In this document: positions 32,996-41,784 of the stretch, piece by piece
How positions within the stretch are numbered: the stretch's first letter is position 1
Layout: each line of letters starts with the position of its first letter
Assembly: GCA_003666485.1 (NCBI GenBank)
Contig: CP032931.1
Span: 1,612,001 to 1,676,000 of the forward strand
DNA: 64,000 bases
Direction: 5' to 3'
Source of the DNA: Levilactobacillus brevis
GTDB taxonomy: Bacteria; Bacillota; Bacilli; Lactobacillales; Lactobacillaceae
Translations under genes and position numbers: made by a program
Notes under the pieces: generated by a model
What the model was told of the DNA's origin: nothing
The model's input: the letters and a program-made list of their open reading frames with translations, nothing else
Databases searched by the model: none

Positions 32996-33507
32996 GACTC
33001 CGAGCCATAATGGGCGTTATAGTCAGTAGCTTCTTGATTGCCATAAGTGTCAGAATGGGTTGAATCAATATCAATAATGGTGGTCGTCTGATTAGTTAGC
33101 AGTCGAGCTTGATCAATAAGAGCTTGATTTAAAGTCTGGAAGGCGTCCACACCTGCGGAATCGATACGTTGCCAGAAACGGGATATCGTCGCTTGTGAAG
33201 CTAAGGCTGGTTTGTCCAATAAAAGTTTAAACAATGGTTCTGCAACCAATGAGGTTGCAGCAGAATCTGTATTATAACCGGCAATGATCTGCAGAACCAA
33301 CTGCATTAAGATACTTGAATTACTATGTCGGCAGTATTGTCGATGGTCGTTGAACTTCAATAGATTGTCAGCTAAGTTCGTGAACTGAAACTTTGCCATC
33401 AGTTCAACACACAAGGTTAGGCCACCATCAGAAGATAATTGACCGCCGGTATGCGATGCTAGAATGTTTTTATTGAAACTAAATGCCATTTCCTGTACAG
33501 TTTTCAT
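32996..33507 (-). pseudogene. IS1380-family transposase, N-terminal fragment
   Basis: About 170 residues remain of a protein normally over 400. MKTVQEMAFSFNKNILASHT and IIDIDSTHSDTYGNQEATDY are typical of IS1380 DDE transposases, the second block holding the first catalytic Asp. The frame is intact up to HYGSESR and then runs backwards through the 5S gene, so the remaining two thirds were lost at this junction. The left IS end probably lies near 33588. No second IS end is seen. Confidence 0.85.
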
Positions 33508-33558
33508 TATAGAGTCCTCTTCTCTTTATAGTGTCTTTTGGTCGAGTTAACTATACCA

Positions 33559-33643
33559 GAGCTGAGGCTCTTTTTCTGCACTTAAAAGGTGAAAACGTAA
33601 AATTCCCATCAAGCACTTGAATCATGTGTTTGATGGGGATTTT
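33559..33643 (+). terminator. Two hairpins downstream of the rRNA operon
   Basis: AGAGC/GCTCT followed by TTTTTC (33554-33577) lies in the IS end. AAAATTCCCATCAA with TTGATGGGGATTTT (33598-33643) follows. Either may end transcription from the rRNA operon now that the native terminator is gone. Confidence 0.5.
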
Positions 33644-33701
33644 GGAGTTTCTGGTGAATAATTCAGGAAATATGTTGCAGGATTGGGAGGTTCATACATA
33701 A

Positions 33702-34634
33702 ATGAAAAAACGGGATTGGCAAATACTGTTTGGGTTAGCGGCTATCTTACTCGGGTGGCAGCTGACGGGAGTGGCCGCTCAGGCGAGCTATAACAGCATG
33801 TTTGCTCGTGAGGGGTACTTGGCCAAGCATGAGCGTTTAGACGCGACACGGACGTTTGATCGGCGAATTAGCCGCTATAAATCCGTGTATATCACCCAGA
33901 ATAAGGCGGGGCGTATCCGTAACGTGAGCGTGATGTTTTACGCCAAACCGCAGCAGGATCACTTCACGACCTATGCCAGCCATTGGATCAACGTGCGTCA
34001 GCTTCGCAATGGCCAGTTGTACGCCTACAATGACCGAACCGTGTATGGCAACTACCTGGTTGCCTATCACCAATTTGGTCGGGGACACGGGACGACTATT
34101 AAAGCGGGAAGTCGACCGGTGAAGCTGCACTTTTCTAAGCGGGGGAATCTATTGATCAAGTATCAAAAGAGCCTGCTGACGGTTCACCTGAAGAACGGTC
34201 AGATCAATCTAAATGGCAAGGCAACTAGTGCTAAGCACAATCGCCAATTTAAGCGAGCCGTCCCGACAAAGGGGAAGCGCGTGAACCGATTGATTGCGGA
34301 TGCAAAGCGGTACCTTGGCGTGCCCTACAAGTATGCCGGCCGGGATGCCTTCGGTGGCCTAGACTGTGCCTCATTCGTCGATCAGGTCTATTTGGACGTG
34401 GAACACCGCGATATTGGCGGTATGACTGGCGTTCAACAGAAGTTAGGGAAGCACGTGGCCGTTCGGAAGGCCAAAGCCGGGGACTTACTCTTCTGGCAGA
34501 TTGCTGGGCAGAAGTACACCTACCACGTGGCAATGGCTATCGGTCATGGCAAGCTGATTGAAGAAGCTGGGAAGTCGGTCCATATTTCTAAAATTGCTAA
34601 CCGACACCCACAATTTGCGATTCATATGAAATAA
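33702..34634 (+). CDS. Secreted NlpC/P60-family cell wall hydrolase
   Basis: The 310-residue protein has a signal peptide (QILFGLAAILLGWQLTGVAA, cleavage near AQAS). A central basic region of about 160 residues is unrecognised. The C-terminal NlpC/P60 domain starts near residue 195, with Cys222 in GGLDCASFVDQVY and His275 in YTYHVAMAIG. Such enzymes cut peptidoglycan stem peptides and act in growth or separation. GGGAGG precedes the ATG. It appears to be a single-gene unit. Confidence 0.88.
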   Translation: MKKRDWQILFGLAAILLGWQLTGVAAQASYNSMFAREGYLAKHERLDATRTFDRRISRYKSVYITQNKAGRIRNVSVMFYAKPQQDHFTTYASHWINVRQLRNGQLYAYNDRTVYGNYLVAYHQFGRGHGTTIKAGSRPVKLHFSKRGNLLIKYQKSLLTVHLKNGQINLNGKATSAKHNRQFKRAVPTKGKRVNRLIADAKRYLGVPYKYAGRDAFGGLDCASFVDQVYLDVEHRDIGGMTGVQQKLGKHVAVRKAKAGDLLFWQIAGQKYTYHVAMAIGHGKLIEEAGKSVHISKIANRHPQFAIHMK

Positions 34635-34742
34635 CGATATTTGGTGGAGGTGAGTTGCTAGCCTCCAGCGCACACGTAGAAAATTCTGAGTCTTGAGCAA
34701 GTGGGGCTTGCGAAATAAATTAACTCTGGTAGGATGAGTGAT

Positions 34743-35030
34743 ATGACAAAACAAGAAATGACAAACAAAGACAATATTGCCGTGTTCAAGGCCCTCGCCG
34801 ATCCGATTCGTTTTGAAATTGTCCGCTACTTAAGCCAACTTGACCATGAAGTGGCTTGTGGTGAGATCGGTCAGGCGATGCAGATCAGCAAGACCTCGGG
34901 GTCCTATCACTTTAAAATTTTGCAGGAGGCCGGATTAATTACCGCTCATAAGGTGGCACGTGAAAAATATGTAACTTTAGACCGCTCGACCTTTGACCAC
35001 TATTTAACTCATTTCTGGCAAAACTTATAA
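34743..35030 (+). CDS. ArsR-type winged-helix transcriptional regulator
   Basis: The 95-residue protein has the ArsR fold: FKALADPIRFEIVRYL, then QISKTSGSYHFKILQEAGLI as recognition helix and wing. No metal-binding Cys pair (CxC) is visible; the single Cys is in EVACGEIG, so the signal may not be a metal. Similar regulators control efflux genes in lactobacilli. ATG 34743 has AGGA nine bases upstream, better than the ATG at 34734. It precedes the MFS gene, whose promoter carries a perfect inverted repeat that is the likely target. Confidence 0.82.
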   Translation: MTKQEMTNKDNIAVFKALADPIRFEIVRYLSQLDHEVACGEIGQAMQISKTSGSYHFKILQEAGLITAHKVAREKYVTLDRSTFDHYLTHFWQNL

Positions 35031-35045
35031 CGAACTAGACCAATT

Positions 35046-35077
35046 GGGAGAAGCCGCTGCTGGGCTTCTCCCTTTTT
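35046..35077 (+). terminator. Terminator after the ArsR-type gene
   Basis: GGGAGAAGCC pairs with GGGCTTCTCCC, followed by five T. Confidence 0.85.
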
Positions 35078-35117
35078 AATTTGGGCCTTGCCAGGGTGTA
35101 AGCATCATGATATGTTT

Positions 35118-35145
35118 AGATAGTTCAAAAATATTTGAACTATCT
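35118..35145. promoter_or_regulatory. Palindromic operator upstream of the MFS gene
   Basis: AGATAGTTCAAA (35118-35129) and TTTGAACTATCT (35134-35145) are perfect 12-bp arms around AATA. This 12-4-12 layout suits a dimeric ArsR-type repressor; the gene just upstream is the natural candidate. Confidence 0.7.
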
Positions 35146-35167
35146 TATGGCGTAAGGAGATTGGGAA

Positions 35168-36547
35168 ATGAGTGAAAATGTGGGTCGCTCAAAATGGGTA
35201 CTGTTGCTGACGTCACTTGGCTTTTTTATGGCAATGATGGATACCATGATTGTCACTACGGCTTCAACAGCTATTCGGACGCAATTTCAAATATCGGTGA
35301 GGAGCCTCCAGTGGGCATTGAACGCTTACAATATTACTATTGCAGCGGTCTTGTTGATTGGTGTGACCCTAGGTGAACGTCTGGGCCGACGGAAAATTTA
35401 CAACTGGGGAATCTTAGTCTTTACTTTGGGATCAATTCTATGTGCTTTGGCACCGAATATTAGTTGGTTAATCATTGCCAGGATTATTGAGGGGATTGGC
35501 GCATCGGTCATGACGCCGATGTCCATGTCAATTCTCACGAATTCTTTGCCGGCTAGTCAACGGGGACGAGCCCTGGGTATTTGGGGTGGTATCGGCGGAC
35601 TCGCATTGATTGTGGGTCCCTCACTGGGGGGATTGATTGTGGCGCAACTAGCCTGGCAGTGGATCTTTTGGATTAACGTTCCGGTAGGTGGGCTGGCCAT
35701 ACTTTTATCTAGGCGACATCTGCCAGAAAGCTACGGTCAGAACGCGCCGATTAATTTGGTTGATAATGGCCTGATCATTATTGCCATGGCCGGCATTGTT
35801 TGGGCCCTCTCTGCAGTTAACGGCAGTGGTGGTATGTTAGCTCTGATGGTGGGTGGCATGAGTTTAGTCGCGGGTGGATGGTTCATTCGCCGGCAGTCTC
35901 AGGAGACCATGCCGATGGTACCCTTAGCTCTTTTTCGAAATAAAACCTTTGTTGGCGGAAATCTCGCCACTGCCGGTCTCTACGGTTCTATGTATGGTGT
36001 GGTCTTTTTTCTACCGCAATACCTGCAAGTCAGTCAACAGGCCAATGCTTTGACTGCTGGCCTAGAATTACTACCTTGGACTGGAACACTAGTTGTCGTG
36101 GCACCGTTTGCCGGTCGAGCTGTGGATCGATTTGGTGAGCGATGGGTCGCCACCATTGGCTTGGGCTTACAAGGTCTTGGCTATCTGCTGATTGCGCTAC
36201 TGGTTAGACAATCTTATTCGTGGTTAATTGTTCCACTAATGTTGGCAGGCATTGGACTGTCGATGGCCGGGCCGGCGCTGCAAAAGTCCGTTCTGGGTGC
36301 TGTGCCAAGCATGATGATTGGTAAGGCCTCGGGGGTATACAATGTTTTTCGTCTCTTGGGCGGTGCGGTGGGCACGACGGTGGCTGTGATGATTTTTTAC
36401 CAGTTTCATGGAAGCACATTTACGAATGGGTTCCAGGCGACCATGCTAGGTGCCGCCAGCATGTCCTTAGTAGGAATTGTTTGGTCGAGACGCTTACATC
36501 TTAGCAAGACTCTCACAACCGAAGAGACCACAGACTTTCAAAATTAA
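35168..36547 (+). CDS. MFS drug efflux transporter (DHA2-like)
   Basis: The 459-residue protein is hydrophobic throughout with many membrane spans. MDTMIVTTASTAIRTQF in the first helix, GVTLGERLGRRK (motif A) and GIWGGIGGLALIVGPSLGG (motif C) place it among proton-driven drug/H+ antiporters of the EmrB/QacA group. AAGGAGATTGGGAA precedes the ATG. The regulator upstream and the operator suggest inducible expression by a toxic compound that is not known. Confidence 0.85.
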   Translation: MSENVGRSKWVLLLTSLGFFMAMMDTMIVTTASTAIRTQFQISVRSLQWALNAYNITIAAVLLIGVTLGERLGRRKIYNWGILVFTLGSILCALAPNISWLIIARIIEGIGASVMTPMSMSILTNSLPASQRGRALGIWGGIGGLALIVGPSLGGLIVAQLAWQWIFWINVPVGGLAILLSRRHLPESYGQNAPINLVDNGLIIIAMAGIVWALSAVNGSGGMLALMVGGMSLVAGGWFIRRQSQETMPMVPLALFRNKTFVGGNLATAGLYGSMYGVVFFLPQYLQVSQQANALTAGLELLPWTGTLVVVAPFAGRAVDRFGERWVATIGLGLQGLGYLLIALLVRQSYSWLIVPLMLAGIGLSMAGPALQKSVLGAVPSMMIGKASGVYNVFRLLGGAVGTTVAVMIFYQFHGSTFTNGFQATMLGAASMSLVGIVWSRRLHLSKTLTTEETTDFQN

Positions 36548-36575
36548 CGCCTCACTACCGAAAAAATGACAAATA

Positions 36576-36610
36576 AAAACCCTAGCTGGACTGGCGGCTA
36601 GGGTTTTTGC
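36576..36610. terminator. Bidirectional terminator
   Basis: AAAAACCCTAGC pairs with GCTAGGGTTTTT between convergent genes. Confidence 0.9.
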
Positions 36611-36636
36611 AGGTATTCGTCAATGTTTGATAGTGA

Positions 36637-37206
36637 TTAATCGTTGTAGGCGTCTGCCAAACCGACCTTGTCTTGGTGGTCGATGGAGGCGTAACGATCG
36701 GAAGCATACATCACGCTGGACTTGCTAGAAGAATGGCTTAAGCCTAAGGCATGGCCAATTTCGTGGGTAGCAACGTTAGTCCGTTGGTTCTTGGTGTAAC
36801 CGTACTTGGTTAATAAGCTGCGGTTCAAGGTGGACTTTGCAGAAACGATTTCGTTGTCGTTGCCCTTGTTTAAGTAAGAGTAGTTGGTGTAACCGGCTAA
36901 CTTGCCGCTCTTGGTGCTGAGGGAAGCGGAAGAAGTCAACGTGATGTCAGCCTTTTCGCCGCTCTTGGCAGCCTTTAATTGAACAACACCGACTTTGTTC
37001 CAACGCTTAACGGCGTTCTTCCAAATGCTCTTGTAGTAGCTGGAGCCCGTGTTGGTCTTGTATGTAATTGTGGTTTGATCCCAAGCACCCCAGGAAGGTG
37101 TTGGTTTGCCGGTAGCGGCGGCGAAGATGGTGGAGCTGAAGGTTGCTAAGGTGATGACCAGAGTTGCGATAACTAAGACGGTCCATTTAATAATTTGTTT
37201 GAACAT
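36637..37206 (-). CDS. Matrixin-like zinc metalloprotease, exported
   Basis: The 189-residue protein has an N-terminal membrane/signal segment (WTVLVIATLVITLATFSSTI) and the zinc site HEIGHALGLSH (HExxHxxGxxH), followed by the SSVMYA Met-turn. It fits the small M10-type proteases exported by lactobacilli; substrate unknown. The frame runs on upstream into the IS256 end, but the true start is the ATG at 37206. An IS256 copy lies 38 bases upstream, so its own promoter may be displaced. Confidence 0.85.
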   Translation of the reverse strand: MFKQIIKWTVLVIATLVITLATFSSTIFAAATGKPTPSWGAWDQTTITYKTNTGSSYYKSIWKNAVKRWNKVGVVQLKAAKSGEKADITLTSSASLSTKSGKLAGYTNYSYLNKGNDNEIVSAKSTLNRSLLTKYGYTKNQRTNVATHEIGHALGLSHSSSKSSVMYASDRYASIDHQDKVGLADAYND

Positions 37207-37244
37207 TTTGAATACCCGCTTTCTTTTAATTCCGAATGATTCGC

Positions 37245-38596
37245 GAGAGCGTAAAATATCTTGTGTAAATGCATAAAAGATTTCTGAATTGTATAGAAAT
37301 AGGGAATGCCTTCCCTTATGATATTTAGTAACCACAGAAAACATCACAGGAGGCATTCCCCATGAATGAACTTACCACAGAAATTATCGCTGCACTAGCC
37401 CAAAAGCAAGATTTGGACGAAGTTTTTCGTCACCACCTCGAAATTGCGATTAACCAGCTGCTTCAAACCGAATTGGTAGAGTTTTTGGGTTACGAACGCT
37501 ACTCATACGCTGGGACTAACACTGGTAATAACCGCAACGGCAGTTATGAGCGCTCGTTTGATACGAAGTACGGCCAACTTAACTTAACCATTCCTCGAGA
37601 TCGCAATGGCCGGTTTAAAAATCATACCTTGCCAGCCTACGGTCGGCACAGTGATAATTTAGAAACAACGGTCATTCAGTTGTATACCAAGGGAATTACC
37701 ACTGCTGAAATTGCCGAACTCATTGAGAAAATGTACGGTGCTCACTACTCCAAAGCCACGGTTTCCAACATGACTAAAGCCGTCAATGAACAGGTTCAAG
37801 CTTTCCAGCAACGTCGACTGGCTTCACAATATGCGGCCATCTTCTTAGATGCCACTTACTTGCCGTTAAAGCGGGATACCGTTCAAAAAGAAGCCGTTCA
37901 TATTGCGATTGGCATTCGTCCAGATGGTACGAAAGAAGTGCTGAACTACCAAGTGGCGCCAACGGAATCGACTGGAATCTGGACTGAACTGCTGGGAACC
38001 TTGATCAAGCAGGGCGTTAAAGATGTGCTGTTGTTTGTGGCCGATGGGTTAGTTGGTTTGGATGAAGGCTTGAATCGGAATTTCCCTAAAGCCAAACGAC
38101 AACGTTGCCTGGTTCATGTTGGGCGGAATCTGATGAACAAAGTTCGCGTAAAAGACCGCAAGGCCGTGATCAGTGACTTTAAACAAGTTCATCGGGCCGC
38201 CAACCGTGAAGCAGCCGAACTGAAACTGAATGAGTTCGCCAACAACTGGCATCAGACCTATCCCAAATTAATCAAAGATCTGCTTAAAATGCCGAATTTA
38301 CTCACTTTCATGGACTTTCCACCAGCTATCCGGCAATCACTATACTCCACTAACCCGATTGAGAACTTTAATAAGCATCTCAAGCGCACCACCCACCACA
38401 AAGAACAATTTCCAACGGAAGATTCACTGGATCGCTTCCTGGTTTCTCAGTTTAATGTTTATAACGAGAAGTCTCTGAAGCGGATCCACCGAGGGTTCAA
38501 AGGACTCCAGGACACCTTGGAAGCATCATTTATTTAAGTTAGATACATATTATATGTACGAAGGCATTTCGTTTACACAAGATTCTTGACGCTACC
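37245..38596 (+). mobile_element. IS256-family insertion sequence, copy 1
   Basis: 1352 bp. The ends share an imperfect 27-bp inverted repeat whose inner part ATCTTGTGTAAA is identical in both ends. It encodes one transposase on the plus strand. It is the same element as 58304-59655 (opposite orientation) and 63895-64000 (same orientation). Confidence 0.95.
37362..38537 (+). CDS. IS256-family (Mutator) transposase
   Basis: The 391-residue DDE transposase appears intact: Asp in IFLDATYLPLK, Asp in LFVADGLVGLDEG, and Glu in YSTNPIENFNKHLKR. CLVHVGRNL is the family C-x2-H motif. CAGGAGGC lies ahead of the ATG. The protein is identical to that of copy 2, which argues for recent activity. Confidence 0.96.
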   Translation: MNELTTEIIAALAQKQDLDEVFRHHLEIAINQLLQTELVEFLGYERYSYAGTNTGNNRNGSYERSFDTKYGQLNLTIPRDRNGRFKNHTLPAYGRHSDNLETTVIQLYTKGITTAEIAELIEKMYGAHYSKATVSNMTKAVNEQVQAFQQRRLASQYAAIFLDATYLPLKRDTVQKEAVHIAIGIRPDGTKEVLNYQVAPTESTGIWTELLGTLIKQGVKDVLLFVADGLVGLDEGLNRNFPKAKRQRCLVHVGRNLMNKVRVKDRKAVISDFKQVHRAANREAAELKLNEFANNWHQTYPKLIKDLLKMPNLLTFMDFPPAIRQSLYSTNPIENFNKHLKRTTHHKEQFPTEDSLDRFLVSQFNVYNEKSLKRIHRGFKGLQDTLEASFI

Positions 38597-38604
38597 TGAT
38601 TCGC

Positions 38605-38956
38605 TTTTTAATTGCTTACTATCTTATTGACTATGGTTAGTATAAAGCGAGAACTAAAAGAGTTGGACGGACACTTCTATGGGGATGGATAGTTTCGACG
38701 GGACAATAATTGTAAAGTGGACAAACTTTATCCCATAAACAGGATTGTGTGGTACTAGATGGTTACACATTGGCATTTGTGGCCACTTTTGGATGTAAGC
38801 GATTTGCGGGTTGGTTAAAGATTTTGCCAAATAAAAAAAGTCCCGCCACCCAAATCGTCAAAAACGACTAGGGCGTAAGGACCATGAGATAATTAAGCGA
38901 AATCAGTCAAGTGTAACGAACATTTCAGCGAGTAAAACCGTTAAACCCGCCGTAAA
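38605..38956. other. Intergenic region, former upstream region of the metalloprotease
   Basis: About 350 bases with no gene. Before the insertion this sequence adjoined the metalloprotease gene; on the minus strand a TATACT hexamer near 38639 could be its old -10 box, with no good -35 box. The rest is unassigned. Confidence 0.4.
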
Positions 38957-39277
38957 TCACAAATATTTCACTGCAGTGCCGTAGGCGGCCACGGATTGCA
39001 TGTCGGTACCAATCGATCCGGAGTCAAACCGCATCATGACCACGGCGTCGGCACCCATATTGCTGGCATTGACGCGTAGCCGGTCGACGGCGACGTTACG
39101 GGCTTCATCTAACATCTTAGTGTAGTCCTTGATCTCACCGCCCACCACGTTCTTCAGGGAAGCGCCAATATTACGGAGGACATTTTTTGATTGCGTGGTT
39201 AACCCAAAGACTTCACCGATGACCTCGTACTCGTGCCCAGGAATGTGTTCCGTCGTGGTAACTAAAATATCTGCCAT
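38957..39277 (-). CDS. YbjQ/UPF0145-family protein
   Basis: The 106-residue protein ([20 protein letters not shown] ... [18 protein letters not shown]) matches the YbjQ family, small proteins that form a pentameric ring and sometimes are called heavy-metal-binding; the function is not established. GAGGAGGAATT precedes the ATG. No operon partner is near. Confidence 0.88.
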   Translation of the reverse strand: MADILVTTTEHIPGHEYEVIGEVFGLTTQSKNVLRNIGASLKNVVGGEIKDYTKMLDEARNVAVDRLRVNASNMGADAVVMMRFDSGSIGTDMQSVAAYGTAVKYL

Positions 39278-39594
39278 GTGAATTCCTCCTCTATAGTTGT
39301 CTTAAATATACCCAAGCGGGTGGGAGAAGGCAAGTCAAGTCGGCGAATAAATATTTTTTGAAGACGCATTATTAGAAAATTAATTGCGAAGCGACTGCAT
39401 TTATCGCTTGTTTGCGGATGTATATACACAAGATTAGACGTGCTTCGGATATTTTTAGCAAAATCTATGCAAAATAAGTTGGCAACAGGTGTTCATGATT
39501 GTATCTGTATTAATAATAAGGTCTGTTAATTAGGAATGAAGTGTGTTAATTTGAAATCAGTACTAGTGCTGACTAGTCTAAAGGAGGAGAATTA
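39278..39594. other. AT-rich intergenic region between divergent genes
   Basis: Must hold promoters for both neighbours. ACTAGT occurs twice near 39563-39578 (TACTAGTGCTGACTAGT), just before the ribosome site of the next gene; its meaning is unknown. Confidence 0.4.
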
Positions 39595-40185
39595 ATGACA
39601 CTTGCACCACATGAAATCAAGCGGATCTTGAGCGTTGAAGAGGCGTTATACACACCCATTTCAGAAGAAGATCGGCAATTGATTGATCAGTTTTTGGAGC
39701 TGCGCCAGGCCTACCAGTTAGTGACGCGGCGAATCGAGGATGCCTTGCAGGCGCCTTTAGACCATTACCAACAGCGACGTCACTTCTATTTGGACGTTGG
39801 GGACCTGGCGCATTTTCGCATGAACTTCTTCGAGTTGGTCGGCCACTTCCTGCAAAATACCGTGGGGTTGACCTACCGGCTGGAACTGTGGGACCGGGGC
39901 TCTCACCGTAAGTACAGCTTTTCGGATCAAGACTTGGCCGCAGCATTGCGTGACGACTTGCACACGGGGACGGCAGTTGAAACGCTGGTGTATGAGACGC
40001 TGAACTTTCGCTTACGGCGGAAGTTTGAGGTGCGCGGGCGACACTTGTATTGGGAAAAGTCGCAGTTCTTTGTGGCGGGCAAGGAAGTTCCGCTGACGGA
40101 TGGCTTGATGCAACTCCAGTGTGAATTGGAGGAGCGGTTACCGGGAATACAGGGGACCATTTTGAAAATCAAAGAGTTCACGTAA
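39595..40185 (+). CDS. Hypothetical soluble protein
   Basis: The 196-residue protein has no signal peptide or membrane segment and is rich in Leu, Arg and aromatic residues. I recognise no domain. The strong ribosome site AAGGAGGAG before the ATG and codon use like the neighbours support a real gene. It stands alone between YbjQ and a convergent small gene. Confidence 0.65.
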   Translation: MTLAPHEIKRILSVEEALYTPISEEDRQLIDQFLELRQAYQLVTRRIEDALQAPLDHYQQRRHFYLDVGDLAHFRMNFFELVGHFLQNTVGLTYRLELWDRGSHRKYSFSDQDLAAALRDDLHTGTAVETLVYETLNFRLRRKFEVRGRHLYWEKSQFFVAGKEVPLTDGLMQLQCELEERLPGIQGTILKIKEFT

Positions 40186-40279
40186 ACGGTGGGGGCTGTG
40201 GCCAATGGTGACAGCTCCTTTTTGCGTGTACAACACAATACTTAGCCGACAACGACCATTAAATTAGTCTTTACCCATC

Positions 40280-40313
40280 ACCCGCGACCCATATTGAACG
40301 GTAGGCGGCTGGA
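40280..40313 (-). repeat. Element A border fragment
   Basis: GACCCATATT then GAACGGTAGGCGGCTGG, preceded by the arm motif AAATTAGTC at 40261; only the border and arm of A are left. Confidence 0.5.
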
Positions 40314-40327
40314 TTTGGCGCACAAAA

Positions 40328-40356
40328 ATTGACCAATCAACAGCTGATTGGTCAAT
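40328..40356 (-). terminator. Terminator of the 40358-40702 gene
   Basis: ATTGACCAATCA pairs with TGATTGGTCAAT; on the minus strand it is followed by five T. Confidence 0.85.
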
Positions 40357-40357
40357 C

Positions 40358-40702
40358 TCAGTTCATTGTGGAATTCAGGGCTAATTTGTCTGCGAGCAAA
40401 CGCTTAGTCGTCGTGATTTGGCCGCGTAACAAATCTTTGTGCGCCACCGCAATTACGTTGGGGCGGCTACGCAGGTGCTGATTGCTGCCGAGAATTTGGT
40501 CATCGATCAGGTAGAGCGCGTTGGGCGCTACCGTGAGGTCCCAATGATGTTCAGCGTGGACCTGCGTTGTGGGTAAGTGCAGCGCAGTCGCCAAGTTTTG
40601 ACAAAAGTGAGCGAGCAAAGCAGCATCCACGACGCGATTACCGGTGAGCGTGGGTTGAAATTTACCACTGAGGATGTCGCCAATCACTTTGATTTCGGTC
40701 AT
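40358..40702 (-). CDS. Hypothetical protein
   Basis: The 114-residue soluble protein has no family I recognise (MTEIKVIGDILSGKFQPTLT ... HKDLLRGQITTTKRLLADK). GGAGGAACCTGC before the ATG and the terminator directly after the stop support the gene. It may be co-transcribed with the membrane protein gene upstream (40827-41534). Confidence 0.65.
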   Translation of the reverse strand: MTEIKVIGDILSGKFQPTLTGNRVVDAALLAHFCQNLATALHLPTTQVHAEHHWDLTVAPNALYLIDDQILGSNQHLRSRPNVIAVAHKDLLRGQITTTKRLLADKLALNSTMN

Positions 40703-40826
40703 GCAGGTTCCTCCATTACTAGATGATGCCCCATTTTAGCACGGTTTAGTGGGAAAACGGTAGTCGTGGCCCCTGGGTTTAGCGAAACTTTAAAATCTCT
40801 CAATAGATAATTGGTCTGCTTAATGG

Positions 40827-41534
40827 TTAATAGAGAATGAGAACGCCTACCAGAAACTGGCAAATGCCGGAGAACGTTAGCCGGTAGCGTTGATTGAGTC
40901 GTTGCTGCAACCACCAGTGAGCCGCCAGCAAGAGGACAATGACGATCGTGTGCCAGGTAAATGGCAAACTAAATAAGGAAAGAACACAAATAATTGGCGT
41001 GATTAAGGTTAACCGCCAGTCCCGTTCGGCCGTCAAATAGTAGGGCTCAAAAAAGGCCAAGTAACTAGTCATCAGGGGAACTAAGGGTGTCACGAATTGT
41101 AAGGCGAGGTAATGGTTACGTAAGAAAAACAAGATTACGGGCACACCGCAGCCGGCTAACACGCTGAAGACCACTAGCCCATAAACGGACTGAAGGCCCA
41201 GCTGAGGCACGCAGGCGAGCACTAGGAAGATACATAGCAGTAGGGCAAACACCTGGACTAAATGGTCATCAGGTGCCGCCAGAAAGCCCATAGTGGCGGA
41301 TGCAACGACCAGGATGGGGCCGATGGTCGATTGAAAATGGCGTTTCAAAATCAAGAAGGTGCCGGCCGCCAGAAAGATACCGTAGATGGCGAGGAAGAAT
41401 TTGACGTCGGTCGCCAGGGGTGTGCCGGTCGCGGCGGTCGTGCCGGCCAGCCACCACAGAAAGTTTTGACAGAAGACAAAGATGAACAGTTGCTGGACCG
41501 TTCGGTTTTTGAAGAAGGCCATGAGAGTGGTCAT
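40827..41534 (-). CDS. Polytopic membrane protein of unknown function
   Basis: The 235-residue protein is almost wholly hydrophobic, with about seven to eight membrane segments (LFIFVFCQNFLWWLAG; FFLAIYGIFLAAGTFLI; VFALLLCIFLVLACV and others). No transporter signature is visible. Start ATG 41534 follows GGAGCG; the upstream in-frame ATG lacks a ribosome site. TATAAT on the minus strand at 41560-41565 is a plausible -10 box. Confidence 0.65.
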   Translation of the reverse strand: MTTLMAFFKNRTVQQLFIFVFCQNFLWWLAGTTAATGTPLATDVKFFLAIYGIFLAAGTFLILKRHFQSTIGPILVVASATMGFLAAPDDHLVQVFALLLCIFLVLACVPQLGLQSVYGLVVFSVLAGCGVPVILFFLRNHYLALQFVTPLVPLMTSYLAFFEPYYLTAERDWRLTLITPIICVLSLFSLPFTWHTIVIVLLLAAHWWLQQRLNQRYRLTFSGICQFLVGVLILY

Positions 41535-41682
41535 GGAATCGCTCCGTTTCGACTGATTAATTATAGTGTTGCCTTTTATCTTAGTAATTATTTGGCTGTG
41601 GGTCAACGGTTCTTTGAGAAATTTACCGGCGCTTCCTTTTAAGTCGGCCGGATTTGTGTTAAAATTCTTGAGTTATGAGTCA

Positions 41683-41779
41683 ATTCCCGATAGGATTCAC
41701 GCGTCTTGTGAAGCTGCCTTGTAACCGAATGGCGTTGAGATTATCGGTCAACTCGCCGTCTACTATATCTAGGGGGAAT
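41683..41779 (+). promoter_or_regulatory. SMK box (SAM-III) riboswitch of metK
   Basis: The leader contains ATTCCCGATAGGAT (41683-41696), a short hairpin, GCCTTGTAACCGAA, and GGGGGAAT (41772-41779). ATTCCC can pair with GGGGGAAT, which includes the metK ribosome site, so S-adenosylmethionine binding would block translation. This is the known SMK arrangement of Lactobacillales metK. TAAAAT at 41660-41665 is the likely -10 box. Confidence 0.9.
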
Positions 41780-41784
41780 ATCCA

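Larger units (their letters stand above)
37237..38604. repeat. 8-bp target duplication around IS256 copy 1
   Basis: TGATTCGC occurs at 37237-37244 and again at 38597-38604, exactly flanking the element. Confidence 0.9.

Noticed and set aside
37206-37356. Longer N-terminus of the metalloprotease reading into the IS256 end
   Set aside because: The frame is open only by chance; the signal peptide starts at 37206.
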